Source: Streptococcus australis ATCC 700641
GTDB taxonomy: Bacteria > Bacillota > Bacilli > Lactobacillales > Streptococcaceae
Assembly: GCF_000186465.1 (NCBI RefSeq)
Contig: NZ_GL636091.1
Span: 695,745-759,744 of the forward strand
Length of the DNA: 64,000 nucleotides
Direction of reading: 5' to 3'
The position numbers were made by a program, and so were the translations under genes. The notes beneath the pieces are model-generated. The model ran no database searches and had not been told where the DNA came from. It saw nothing but the letters and a program-made list of their open reading frames with translations. Positions 55,262 to 63,770 of this stretch are shown one piece after another (position 1 is the first letter of the stretch; each line of letters begins with the position of its first letter).

Positions 55262-57290
55262 AAAAATCTATATTCAATATTATCGTTTATTAAACGATTT
55301 TTCTTTAGAGTTGAAAAATGATTTATCCTTAATTGTGGGTAAAAACAATTGTGGCAAGACTTCGGTTTTATCTGTGTTAGAAAAAATATTCAATAAAAAT
55401 TCCAATCGCAATTTGGTATGGGAAGATATTAATTTAAATCATAGGAGGGAAATCTTTGAGAATATAAAGAGAGTCTCTGATATTCCTGATTCAGAATTAT
55501 CGTCTATTTTAGGGATTAATCTTCAAATTTGGATTCAATACTCAGAATCAGATTCTTATCAAAATATCCAAGGATTTATGATGGATTTAAATCCCGAAAA
55601 TAATTTTATTATTCTTGAATTTTCGTATATAATTCCTACTCAAAAGCTTCGCGAGATAAGTAGTTTGACTTGTGATTTTGCAGATGATTTTTCAAAATTT
55701 GAATCATTTATGAAGAAAAATCTGAATAAATTTTTCGAAATACAGATTTATTCACGTGGATATAATCCTATTACTCAAGAAATGACAGAAGAAAAGTCTG
55801 ATTTACATGAAATGAAAGATGTTCATAAAATTATTAAAGTAAGAGGGATTAGTGCTAGTCGAGAAGTATCTAATAAAGAAAATAACCATTCATTATCTAA
55901 GACATCAAATCGATTTTATAAATTAAATAATGGCGAAGAAATTAACAGTAAAGCAAATAATTTACTGCAATCTGCTATTTTAAAGGCAGATGAAACTTTA
56001 ACCAGAGCATATAGTGGTGATGATAGCGTAGAAGGAATTTTTACTTCAGTCTTTGAACGCGTCAAAAGATTTGGTGGAAATGATAGTGAAGCAGAATTAG
56101 CAATTCATTCATCACTATCTGAGAAAGATATTTTAAGCAATAATACGACATTGTATTATAAGCATGACGATAGTCTGTTACCTGAAACATATAATGGTTT
56201 GGGATATTTAAATTTATATGGAATTATTTTTGAAATTGAAACTTTAATGGCAGATATAAAAAACGAACCTGCTGATATTAACCTAATATATATTGAAGAA
56301 CCAGAATCACATACACATCCACAATTACAGTATATTTTTATCAAGAATATTAAAGATTTGCTAAAGGAACACAATGATGAACTAAAAGAAAGTGGAGATT
56401 TTAGTTGTATTCAAACTTTAATTACAACTCATTCCTCTCATATAGTTTCTGATTGTAACTTTGATGATCTAATTTATTTTAAACGTGATAACGGTACAGC
56501 AGTATCAAAGGCTTTTAATTCATTGAAAGAAGAATATGGTGATGAACAACTAGGATATAAATTTGTAAAGCAGTACCTTACTCTCAATAGTAGTGAATTA
56601 TTTTTTGCTGATAAAGTCATTTGTGTTGAAGGTGATACAGAAAGGATTTTAATTCCTACGATGATGCAAAAGGTAGATACAACCAATCCAATAAATCAAG
56701 CTTCTAATACAATGCCATTGCTTTCTCAAAATATTTCAATCATTGAAACAGGTGCCCATTCACAAGTGTTTAGGAAGTTATTTGATTTTTTAGGAATAAA
56801 AGTATTGATAATTACGGATATTGATCCAGCAAATAAAAATGAAAATAATCGCTTAACTTCTTGCTCAGCAGTAGATGCTACCTCTACGACAAATGCTTCA
56901 ATTAAAAATTTTTTTGATATTTCTGGAGATGAAGTTTTTTCAATAGTAGCTCAAAAGAGTTTGGCAGAAAAAATAACATCAGATGGTAGAATTCGTATTG
57001 CATATCAAATTCCCGAAGATGAAAATGGTTATCAGCCTGCTAGTTTTGAGGATGCTTTTATCAGTTTAAATAAACAATTCATTATTGATCAAAAAGCTGG
57101 TTTTATTCAATTTGAAGCTTTAAAAGACTTTGATGATAGTGAAATAGAAGATTTCTATAAATTTGCTAGGGATAAAGTAAACAAAAAATCTGCATTTGCA
57201 TCAAGTTTATTATATTTTGAAGGTGAAGAAAATACTTGGAAAGTACCTAAATATATTTCGGAGGGATTATTATGGTTGAGAAAACAGTAG
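55251..57290 (+). CDS. OLD-family ATP-dependent endonuclease (GajA-like)
   Basis: The 679-residue protein has an ABC-type ATPase half and a TOPRIM nuclease half. Walker A is GKNNCGKTS (residues 30-38). Walker B is LIYIEEPESHTHP near residue 346. TOPRIM residues are the Glu in VICVEGDTERI near 459 and the DxD in IITDIDPAN near 521. With the next gene (UvrD-type helicase) it forms the class 2 OLD/Gabija pattern, which cuts phage DNA. It is about 100 residues longer than Bacillus GajA, so it may be a distinct branch. The start is ATG at 55251, overlapping pezT by 11 nt; the gene at 57272 overlaps it by 19 nt. Confidence 0.85.
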   Translation: MEIKKIYIQYYRLLNDFSLELKNDLSLIVGKNNCGKTSVLSVLEKIFNKNSNRNLVWEDINLNHRREIFENIKRVSDIPDSELSSILGINLQIWIQYSESDSYQNIQGFMMDLNPENNFIILEFSYIIPTQKLREISSLTCDFADDFSKFESFMKKNLNKFFEIQIYSRGYNPITQEMTEEKSDLHEMKDVHKIIKVRGISASREVSNKENNHSLSKTSNRFYKLNNGEEINSKANNLLQSAILKADETLTRAYSGDDSVEGIFTSVFERVKRFGGNDSEAELAIHSSLSEKDILSNNTTLYYKHDDSLLPETYNGLGYLNLYGIIFEIETLMADIKNEPADINLIYIEEPESHTHPQLQYIFIKNIKDLLKEHNDELKESGDFSCIQTLITTHSSHIVSDCNFDDLIYFKRDNGTAVSKAFNSLKEEYGDEQLGYKFVKQYLTLNSSELFFADKVICVEGDTERILIPTMMQKVDTTNPINQASNTMPLLSQNISIIETGAHSQVFRKLFDFLGIKVLIITDIDPANKNENNRLTSCSAVDATSTTNASIKNFFDISGDEVFSIVAQKSLAEKITSDGRIRIAYQIPEDENGYQPASFEDAFISLNKQFIIDQKAGFIQFEALKDFDDSEIEDFYKFARDKVNKKSAFASSLLYFEGEENTWKVPKYISEGLLWLRKQ

Positions 57291-59194
57291 AACCAGAGGT
57301 AGAAAAAGTATTTGAAGTAATAAAACAAGGTCAAAATTTTATCCTTGAGGGTGGTGCTGGGAGTGGGAAAACTTATTCATTAATTTCCATTATTGAAAAA
57401 ATATCTATGGAAGAACCAAAAAAATCGATTGTATGCATTACTTATACTAACAATGCTGTTGCAGAAATTAGATCTAGAATCATTAATGATAATTTACGGG
57501 TTTCAACTATTCACGATTTTATATGGCATGTCATTAAAAATTTCCAAAAAGAGATTAAAGAATGTCTTGTTGAGTTAATAAATGATGATGAACAAATTCT
57601 ATTCGTTGCTCCAAAGGAAGTATTAGGTGAGGAACTTATTTCGCTTGATTACTTTGATAGTGTTCGTGTTGAATATACTGAATGGTATTCTATGAGCATA
57701 ACTGAGCAAAATAAAGTTCAAATAAGTCATGACCATGTTCTTATAGTTGCTGAAAAAATGTTTTCTAAATATAAGAAGTTGAGTGATATTTTAAAGGATA
57801 CTGCAAACTATATTTTTGTTGACGAGTATCAAGATACGAGTCCCTTAGTTGTAAAAATTTTATTAGAGCATCTCAGAAAGAGTACTAGAGATAATATTGT
57901 AGGTTTTTTTGGAGATTCAATGCAGGCTATCTATGACTCAGGAGTGGGAAACATAGATTCCTATGGTCTTGAAAAAATACAAAAAAATCAAAATAGACGT
58001 AATCCACGAAAAGTTATTAATTTAGCAAATAAATTTAGAAGCGATGGATTAGTTCAGATTCCTTCTAGTGATGTAGCGGCTCCAAACATGAATAATGGTA
58101 ATGTAATTGAAGGAACGGTGAAATTCATTTATGGTGATGGTATTACCCACCTTGAAGATCTTAGAAATAGCGAACTATTTAAAGAATTAGAGTTTGATAT
58201 ACCACAGAAAACAAAGGAATTGCGATTAACACACAAACTTAATGCAGAAACGGCTGGGTTTTCTAAACTATTTGAATTGTATAGTTCTGATTTGCTTGTG
58301 AAATTAATTACAGATATGAAGAAAAAATTTAATGCAAGTGAGTTAGTTGATAAAGGAAAAACTTTTGAAGAATTAGTAGAAGAAGCTCAAATTGTTGTTA
58401 GAAAGGGTGGTCCATTAATAATTGATATTGTCAAATCTATTCCAGAACTTTTAGCCATTTACGAAGAAATTAAGACATTTTCATTTGAAGAAGTGATTAG
58501 TAAGAGTAAAGTTAATAAAGATTCTTTATTGGCCTATAAATTTAATGGTTTAAGTAGTAGATATGAGGCGGGTACAGATAGAGATAGGATTCTTCAAAGA
58601 TTAGATCTAATCTTTGAACTAATAGAACTATATAAAATAGGTAAGCATAACGAATTTTTGCGTATTACTTGCTTTAAAATAACTTCGTCCGCTGATAAAA
58701 TTAATCTATCTAAAATTATGAAAGAAATCTCTGATAATGATATTACAATTGGAAAAGTCATAAAACTTGCAGAGAGAACTGGATTAATTTCAAAGGACGA
58801 CTTATTTACTAATTTTATAGAAAATAAGGGCTATTATTTATGGTTACGCCTTGAGAAATTACCATTTCAAGAATATGTAAATAGTATTGCTTATCTTAGA
58901 GAATATGTATCTGTCATAACTCAGCATAAGGTTAAAGGCAGTGAATATGAGAATGTCTTAGTTTTGTTAGATAATGGAAGATGGAATCAATATAATTTTA
59001 ATTCTATATTTGGTAAAGGTTCATCTAATGAGAAGGTTCAAAATAGAACTAAGAGGTTATTCTATGTTGCAATTACTAGAGCGATGAAAAATTTAATTGT
59101 TTACATGCCGAGTAATGATCGTCAGATTGTTGAAAAAGCAAAAGATTATTTTGAGGAGTGTGATATTGTTGATGTTCTGTCATTAGTTGATTAG
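57272..59194 (+). CDS. UvrD/Rep-type helicase (GajB-like)
   Basis: The 640-residue protein carries the superfamily 1A helicase motifs in order: Walker A EGGAGSGKTYS (about 26-36), CITYTNNAVAEIR, STIHDF, Walker B FVDEYQDTSP near 183, GDSMQAIYDS, HKVKGSEYENVLV, and FYVAITRA near 597. The ribosome binding site GGAGGG lies inside the end of the OLD gene, and the 19 nt overlap means the pair is translationally coupled. The helicase is longer than the roughly 500-residue GajB of the described Gabija systems. Its assignment rests on motifs plus the OLD neighbour. Confidence 0.85.
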   Translation: MVEKTVEPEVEKVFEVIKQGQNFILEGGAGSGKTYSLISIIEKISMEEPKKSIVCITYTNNAVAEIRSRIINDNLRVSTIHDFIWHVIKNFQKEIKECLVELINDDEQILFVAPKEVLGEELISLDYFDSVRVEYTEWYSMSITEQNKVQISHDHVLIVAEKMFSKYKKLSDILKDTANYIFVDEYQDTSPLVVKILLEHLRKSTRDNIVGFFGDSMQAIYDSGVGNIDSYGLEKIQKNQNRRNPRKVINLANKFRSDGLVQIPSSDVAAPNMNNGNVIEGTVKFIYGDGITHLEDLRNSELFKELEFDIPQKTKELRLTHKLNAETAGFSKLFELYSSDLLVKLITDMKKKFNASELVDKGKTFEELVEEAQIVVRKGGPLIIDIVKSIPELLAIYEEIKTFSFEEVISKSKVNKDSLLAYKFNGLSSRYEAGTDRDRILQRLDLIFELIELYKIGKHNEFLRITCFKITSSADKINLSKIMKEISDNDITIGKVIKLAERTGLISKDDLFTNFIENKGYYLWLRLEKLPFQEYVNSIAYLREYVSVITQHKVKGSEYENVLVLLDNGRWNQYNFNSIFGKGSSNEKVQNRTKRLFYVAITRAMKNLIVYMPSNDRQIVEKAKDYFEECDIVDVLSLVD

Positions 59195-59240
59195 TAAATA
59201 AACTTTAACAATTGTTGAACTGAAAGTTGAAGGAGCAATT

Positions 59241-59906
59241 ATGATTACATTGGAAAATGATTTACTTGAATTTGATATTACAGGAATTTTAGGCTATGAA
59301 ATCAATCAACATATTGATTTTTATAATACTGGAGTAGAAGAAGCTTATGTTGCAATAAAAAATAATGATGACAGTAAAGCTCTGGCCATTTTACGAATAT
59401 TAAAATCACAACTAGACATAGAGTATAAGTATTTTGATTCTAAAAGGTTTTGGGATTTTGGTGCATTAAACGATGCTTATAGTTATGTTGATGGTATAAA
59501 TAGAGCTAGTCGAGCATTGGTGGGAGCACCCAATTATCGAAATATAAAATCTATGCTCTATGACATTCAAGATTATATGACTAGAACAAGATTTGACGAT
59601 GATAGGTATTATGGAAATGTATTCGCTTTAGCTGTTGACAAATATTTAGATGAGATGACAGCCTCGGAACGTCATTCGCGTTTTGGAATATTCCTTCAAG
59701 GGATTAGAACGTTTTACCATCGACCAGGAAAAGGTACAGCAAAACAATGCATTACTCTATCTAAAGGTCTCGCTCTTAAAGATATAGAACCTTTTCTTAA
59801 CTGGAATAGTCCGAAACATTCTCACAGGTTCGCCTTCTATTTGAAAATACCCATATCCCCTAGGCTTGACGATGACCTCGTCTTTTTCCATATCTGGGAA
59901 AAGTAA
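59241..59906 (+). CDS. Unknown protein, 3' end colliding with the mobilisation genes
   Basis: The 221-residue frame is preceded by AAGGAG and begins MITLENDLLEFDITGILGYEI. I recognise no family. Residues up to about 170 look like a natural acidic helical protein. The last about 50 residues (from 59757) are antisense to the FtsK-like gene and have unlike composition, so the original C-terminus was probably lost at a recombination joint near 59750. It lies 46 nt after the helicase gene on the same strand and may once have been the last gene of the defence operon. Confidence 0.55.
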   Translation: MITLENDLLEFDITGILGYEINQHIDFYNTGVEEAYVAIKNNDDSKALAILRILKSQLDIEYKYFDSKRFWDFGALNDAYSYVDGINRASRALVGAPNYRNIKSMLYDIQDYMTRTRFDDDRYYGNVFALAVDKYLDEMTASERHSRFGIFLQGIRTFYHRPGKGTAKQCITLSKGLALKDIEPFLNWNSPKHSHRFAFYLKIPISPRLDDDLVFFHIWEK

Positions 59907-60464
59907 CTGTCTATTGTTGCTTGCATTCAAAAAGCTAGTTGATAAACTGATGACACAATTAAAGTTATATCGTCCAGGCAAATCTACCAATAAGAACCGC
60001 TGACTGGATAAAATTATTCTGATGCCTAGGCTTCTACCCATACTATTCATCATTAGCATTTTAGACAGTATTTCCTTGTGTTTCTTTTTATCAGTTTGTT
60101 CAAGATAAGCTAGGAATGCCTGCCACTCGTCAAAAATAAGATATAGATTGTGGTTATTCGTTTCTACCTTGCTTAATCTGTCTTCAAAGCGATTATAGAT
60201 AGTTTCAAACATATCAAGACAGTTGAATCCACGAGCTACATGAGTCCCTGACATTGAGAATAGTTCATCATCAGCTTTAAAATCCATAAAATAAGCTTCA
60301 GCAGATGTATCGTGGGTTGCTACAAGACCTATAAATCTATGTAAGAAGGTGGATTTCCCTGAACCAGACGGTCCTGCAATAATCCAAGCGAAATATCGGT
60401 TAATATCAATGGAAACAGGGGTAGGGCATCCCCTGTTATTGATTTCAAAGATGTTGTGAATCAT
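59757..60464 (-). CDS. FtsK/TcpA-like ATPase of a mobilisation module
   Basis: The 235-residue protein has a P-loop AGPSGSGKSTF (residues 30-40) and Walker B LYLIFDEWQAFL near residue 108. It resembles the FtsK/SpoIIIE-type coupling proteins of Tn916- and ICESt3-like elements, but is only half their length; the membrane part may be supplied by the gene upstream (60467-61027, two-base gap). It starts with an AGAGG ribosome binding site. No relaxase follows on this strand. It faces the 59241 gene. Confidence 0.7.
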   Translation of the reverse strand: MIHNIFEINNRGCPTPVSIDINRYFAWIIAGPSGSGKSTFLHRFIGLVATHDTSAEAYFMDFKADDELFSMSGTHVARGFNCLDMFETIYNRFEDRLSKVETNNHNLYLIFDEWQAFLAYLEQTDKKKHKEILSKMLMMNSMGRSLGIRIILSSQRFLLVDLPGRYNFNCVISLSTSFLNASNNRQLLFPDMEKDEVIVKPRGYGYFQIEGEPVRMFRTIPVKKRFYIFKSETFR

Positions 60465-60466
60465 AG

Positions 60467-61027
60467 CTAGAAATCCTCTCTAATTTCTTGTTCTTTAATT
60501 GATAGTTCCACAGCAGATACTATACGTACCTTAATAGCGATAAATGGGCTTCTTTTGACGATTGTGACGATGGCATCGTTTATTTCGGTTGAACATAGTT
60601 GAACCTCTTGTCGAAGCCTACTCTCAAAGTTAGAAAGTTTATCGTCATCAATTTTATATTTTAAGTTAACGTAGTAAATGTTAGGTTCTCTTTCGCTATC
60701 CCATTCAATACCTTGCGTAGCTATCTTAGTTTGTAGTGGTAGGTCGTTTACATTTTCTGTTAACCAGTGATAGATATTAGTAAACAAAGGATTAGTTTGT
60801 TCTTGCTTACTCTTTCTATAGCTATTCAATATATCAGTAAAAATTTCTCCATCAGTGAGAATAAACAGTAGAGCTAAAATCGCTAGTAAAATTGGAACAA
60901 ACCAAATTAAAAATTTGATTAACAGAGCAAATAGAACTGAACCAGTTAGAGCAATGCTAAGCTGATAGTACCACTTTAAAGTGAGTATTTTTTTGATAAA
61001 AGATATAATATTTTGCATAGAGTGCAT
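60467..61027 (-). CDS. Membrane-anchored partner of the FtsK-like ATPase
   Basis: The 186-residue protein has two adjacent membrane helices (about 22-58), then a soluble part ending in SIKEQEIREDF. It ends two bases before the ATPase gene. Together they have roughly the size and order of a single coupling protein with its membrane N-terminus, but they lie in different frames. It may thus be a natural split or an old frameshift. The start has no clear ribosome binding site and lies one base after the preceding stop. Confidence 0.6.
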   Translation of the reverse strand: MHSMQNIISFIKKILTLKWYYQLSIALTGSVLFALLIKFLIWFVPILLAILALLFILTDGEIFTDILNSYRKSKQEQTNPLFTNIYHWLTENVNDLPLQTKIATQGIEWDSEREPNIYYVNLKYKIDDDKLSNFESRLRQEVQLCSTEINDAIVTIVKRSPFIAIKVRIVSAVELSIKEQEIREDF

Positions 61028-61028
61028 C

Positions 61029-61409
61029 TTAATTTACAGAAATATCAGCAAGTTCAAGAACTAACGCTAGACCGACTGGTTGTTTGAACTTGTCAAAGAT
61101 AAAAGCAATTTCATAATTACTGAAAGAAATTTCAGTACCGACTAATGTGGACAAGCTTTCTTCTTGATAATTTTTCAATTTCACCTTGAAGGAAGGACAA
61201 AACTGTTCTTGTCCGATGCTTTTGAATTTTTCAAAAAGCTCAACATCAACACCAATCAGGTTTCCCCATGGGCGTTGTTTGTCGGTACCCTCATTCATCA
61301 ATCCTGTAGATGAATCTACAATTTTAATTGTAGTAGGGATGTTTGTTAAAGAAGCTAATGATTCCGTGAGTTTTTTTGGGCTCTCAAAAAGTCCTAATTG
61401 TAATGCCAT
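61029..61409 (-). CDS. Hypothetical first gene of the mobilisation module
   Basis: The 126-residue protein (starts MALQLGLFESPKKLTESLA) has no membrane helix or catalytic motif. In Tn916-like elements the place before the FtsK-type gene is held by small YdcP/DUF961 proteins; this one has a similar size and position, but I cannot claim homology. It has a good GGAGG ribosome binding site. It begins a three-gene leftward unit. Confidence 0.65.
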   Translation of the reverse strand: MALQLGLFESPKKLTESLASLTNIPTTIKIVDSSTGLMNEGTDKQRPWGNLIGVDVELFEKFKSIGQEQFCPSFKVKLKNYQEESLSTLVGTEISFSNYEIAFIFDKFKQPVGLALVLELADISVN

Positions 61410-61668
61410 AAGAAAGACCTCCTTTGACTAAAACATCTACACAAGTAAATTACTTGTCCGTCTGCAGATATGAATGTATAACGGATACGATTGTTCGCTC
61501 GGTTTAATGTGTCATGAGCTGGACAAACTTAGATTGTTTTCATAATACATCTACTTTCGTTTTAGATTGAACATTTTGTTGAAATATTCTATACTTATAT
61601 TCAAACATGAAAAGAAACTAATGTAACGACACTTTCTATTAAAAAAATGTCATTGACAAGGAGAAATT
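61410..61668. promoter_or_regulatory. Divergent regulatory region with a palindrome, possible oriT/replication origin
   Basis: Between the leftward mobilisation genes and the rightward gene at 61669 lies a perfect palindrome, ACAAGTAA-A-TTACTTGT (61441-61457). The rest is AT-rich with no open frame. In related elements oriT lies in such places. This is a positional inference only. Confidence 0.35.
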
Positions 61669-62166
61669 ATGATTGAGTATGAAACGTTAGTAATTGAATC
61701 ATTTAAAGATGAGGTTGTTAATCAATATATAAAAGAGAATTTTGTTGAAATTCTTAATAAACAATTCAACAAAGATAATCTGAATCCTGAAGATTTTATT
61801 GGAAAATATTTTAATTATGATGATTTTAACGTAAAAAAACTAGAGAGATGGAAAAAAGGAGAAACTAAGAAACTTAAAGAGAGATTTATTAAAGATTTTC
61901 GTGAAATGCCAGAATTGGAAAATATGTTTTTATCAGACTTTTATCGTAATTTTTACAATAAGCAGGTTTCCAAACAAGAGAGGCATTTTCAGTTGAAAAT
62001 GGGTCAACATTTATCAGCACTTGGCTTATTGACTATTGTTTCAAATGCTGTTGATGATTTATATCTTCAACAAAAATATAAAAGTAATAGTATAAGAGAT
62101 AAAATTGAGATATTAAAAATAGCATTGGATGATGCTTATAGGGATTATTGCGACATTATAGAATAA
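61669..62166 (+). CDS. Hypothetical protein of the island
   Basis: The 165-residue, highly charged protein (starts MIEYETLVIESFKDEVV) is preceded by a clear AAGGAG ribosome binding site. It looks all-helical, with a Lys/Glu-rich middle and no membrane helix. I recognise no family. It is followed by a terminator, so it is a one-gene unit. It could be a further defence or accessory gene; nothing in the sequence shows which. Confidence 0.6.
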   Translation: MIEYETLVIESFKDEVVNQYIKENFVEILNKQFNKDNLNPEDFIGKYFNYDDFNVKKLERWKKGETKKLKERFIKDFREMPELENMFLSDFYRNFYNKQVSKQERHFQLKMGQHLSALGLLTIVSNAVDDLYLQQKYKSNSIRDKIEILKIALDDAYRDYCDIIE

Positions 62167-62185
62167 TTTCCATTTATTTAGGATG

Positions 62186-62217
62186 AAAGCCACTTCTAGA
62201 AATAGAGTGGCTTTTTG
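62186..62217 (+). terminator. Terminator after the 61669 gene
   Basis: AAAGCCAC and GTGGCTTT form an 8 bp stem with an inner TTCT/AGAA pairing, followed by TTTTTG. Confidence 0.75.
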
Positions 62218-62292
62218 CTATGTGTTATTGTATGGGATGTTAGTCCAAACCTTAATTGTACAAAGAACAATCGTTATTGTTTTACTGAAAGC

Positions 62293-62327
62293 AACAAGGC
62301 AACCTGATTTTCTCAGATTGCCTTGTT
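62293..62327. terminator. Terminator after the 62339 gene (minus strand)
   Basis: AACAAGGCAACCTGA pairs with TCAGATTGCCTTGTT (one mismatch) around a 5-base loop, followed on the minus strand by a T-rich stretch. Confidence 0.75.
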
Positions 62328-62338
62328 AATTAAGTGTT

Positions 62339-62779
62339 TTAGTCAGCTATTCTTATAACTGTGCCGTCAAAATCAGCTTCTACATTCAGAAACATATTTT
62401 TGTAGGAATTACCCCATTGTGATTCGACAGTATCTTCTTCTACTTTACGATATCTATCAAGATAAATGTAATCGGTAAAATCGTTATAGTAGGTTTCAAA
62501 ATACTCATAGGTATTCCCATTGTATTCTAATGTGTTCTTAAAATCTTTTCTTGTTAATTCTTCTAGTATGTGGTTGCCGTTTTTGTCATCCAAAGTAATA
62601 GATCCTTTGTACTTAAAATCCACATTGTGTAGAGTTACTATTTCTCCTTCTTTATAAGTATGATTTTTTGAAAAGAAACCACTATTACTTAATAAAATAA
62701 ATATTAGCAGTATAGTAGCAACTAAGCCTCCTAATATAATCCAGATTGAGGATAGTTTTTTTTCTCTAATAATTATCAT
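62339..62779 (-). CDS. Unknown single-pass membrane protein
   Basis: The 146-residue protein has one N-terminal membrane helix (about 12-32) and an extracytoplasmic part rich in Tyr, Asp and Asn (starts MIIIREKKLSSIWIILGG). No family is recognised. The ATG at 62779 is used rather than a GTG six bases upstream. The preceding gene (62797-63036) ends 17 nt upstream, so they form a pair. Confidence 0.6.
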   Translation of the reverse strand: MIIIREKKLSSIWIILGGLVATILLIFILLSNSGFFSKNHTYKEGEIVTLHNVDFKYKGSITLDDKNGNHILEELTRKDFKNTLEYNGNTYEYFETYYNDFTDYIYLDRYRKVEEDTVESQWGNSYKNMFLNVEADFDGTVIRIAD

Positions 62780-62796
62780 GCTCACAGTATTTTGCT

Positions 62797-63036
62797 TTAC
62801 TCCTTATTTTTATTTATTTCTATTAGATATCTTATCAAATAAAAACCTAAAATGGCGATTGCTGCAAGTCCAATTAACCATAAGGCGATTGTAAGCAATC
62901 CTGATAATAACGAGATAATACCGCCTATAATGGAGTCTCTAAATAAATAAATTATTACTATTGGGACTAAAATTGCGATACACCCACACCCAGCACATCC
63001 TGGCTCGTCTGCAACTTCTTGAATATGTAATGCCAT
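62797..63036 (-). CDS. Small cysteine-rich membrane protein
   Basis: The 79-residue protein has a Cys-rich N-terminus (GCAGCGC near residues 14-20) and then one or two long hydrophobic helices to about residue 70. A GAGGAGG ribosome binding site lies ten bases before the ATG. It precedes and is likely cotranscribed with the 62339 gene. It is divergent from the XRE gene at 63177, with 140 nt between. I do not recognise it. Confidence 0.6.
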   Translation of the reverse strand: MALHIQEVADEPGCAGCGCIAILVPIVIIYLFRDSIIGGIISLLSGLLTIALWLIGLAAIAILGFYLIRYLIEINKNKE

Positions 63037-63176
63037 CTAAATTAAACCTCCTCATTTTATATCTTACCATAAGGTTATTTAATTGTAAATATAAAACAAA
63101 ATATATATACAATATTGCATATATCTTTTTGCCAGCTATTTATACAATAGTTAAAAAGAGTAAAAGGGGATTTTTA

Positions 63177-63503
63177 GTGTCTGTAAAAAAATTATCTATC
63201 GGTTCTCAAATTAAGAGTTATCGTATAAAATTGAAACTTACGCAACAAGAACTTGCTGAGCGAAGCGAACTAAGTCTTCCCTTTATGAACCTTGTTGAAA
63301 ATGATAAGAGAAATTTATCTGTTGAAACTTTACTAAAAATACTTGACGGCTTAGAAATTTCTCCTTCAGAGTTCTTCCTTCCTTTTTCTGAAGATATTAG
63401 TCCAGACTTATCAGAGTTAGTAGGTAAGCTACAGACAAATCAAAACTCAGACAAATATATAAATATATTTAATAACATTCTGGATATACCTAATTCAAAC
63501 TGA
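63177..63503 (+). CDS. XRE-family transcriptional regulator
   Basis: The 108-residue protein has a helix-turn-helix in its first 65 residues (KLSIGSQIKSYRIKLKLTQQ start) and a short C-terminal tail. The start is a GTG at 63177, with AGGGGA seven bases before it; the frame is open further up to 62961 but that region overlaps the divergent gene. It probably controls itself and the 62797-62339 pair. Confidence 0.75.
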   Translation: MSVKKLSIGSQIKSYRIKLKLTQQELAERSELSLPFMNLVENDKRNLSVETLLKILDGLEISPSEFFLPFSEDISPDLSELVGKLQTNQNSDKYINIFNNILDIPNSN

Positions 63504-63770
63504 TGCAATTTTTAGTGAGAAAGAATAATTAGAAATTGATGTAGACTTAAGTATAAAATTTGCTCTGACTGAATGGATAATCTTTGATGAATGAAAAACT
63601 ATCTCGAAATCGAGATAGCTGACTAGTCTATTTTACGGTGTTAATTGGTGTTAATTTTATCCAGAGTGGAGGATTTTAATCCATTTTCATGGAAATTTCA
63701 AATTCTAAAATGCTGATATAAAGGGATTTATTTGGATAGAGTATCCATAGTTTATAGTATAAAAATTCTC
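63504..63770. other. Non-coding region inside the right end of the island
   Basis: No gene is seen. It holds a perfect 8 bp hairpin, CTATCTCG/CGAGATAG (63599-63618), and two exact tandem 10-base repeats GGTGTTAATT (63637-63646 and 63647-63656). Such repeats near an element end could be integrase arm sites; this is a positional guess. Confidence 0.4.
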
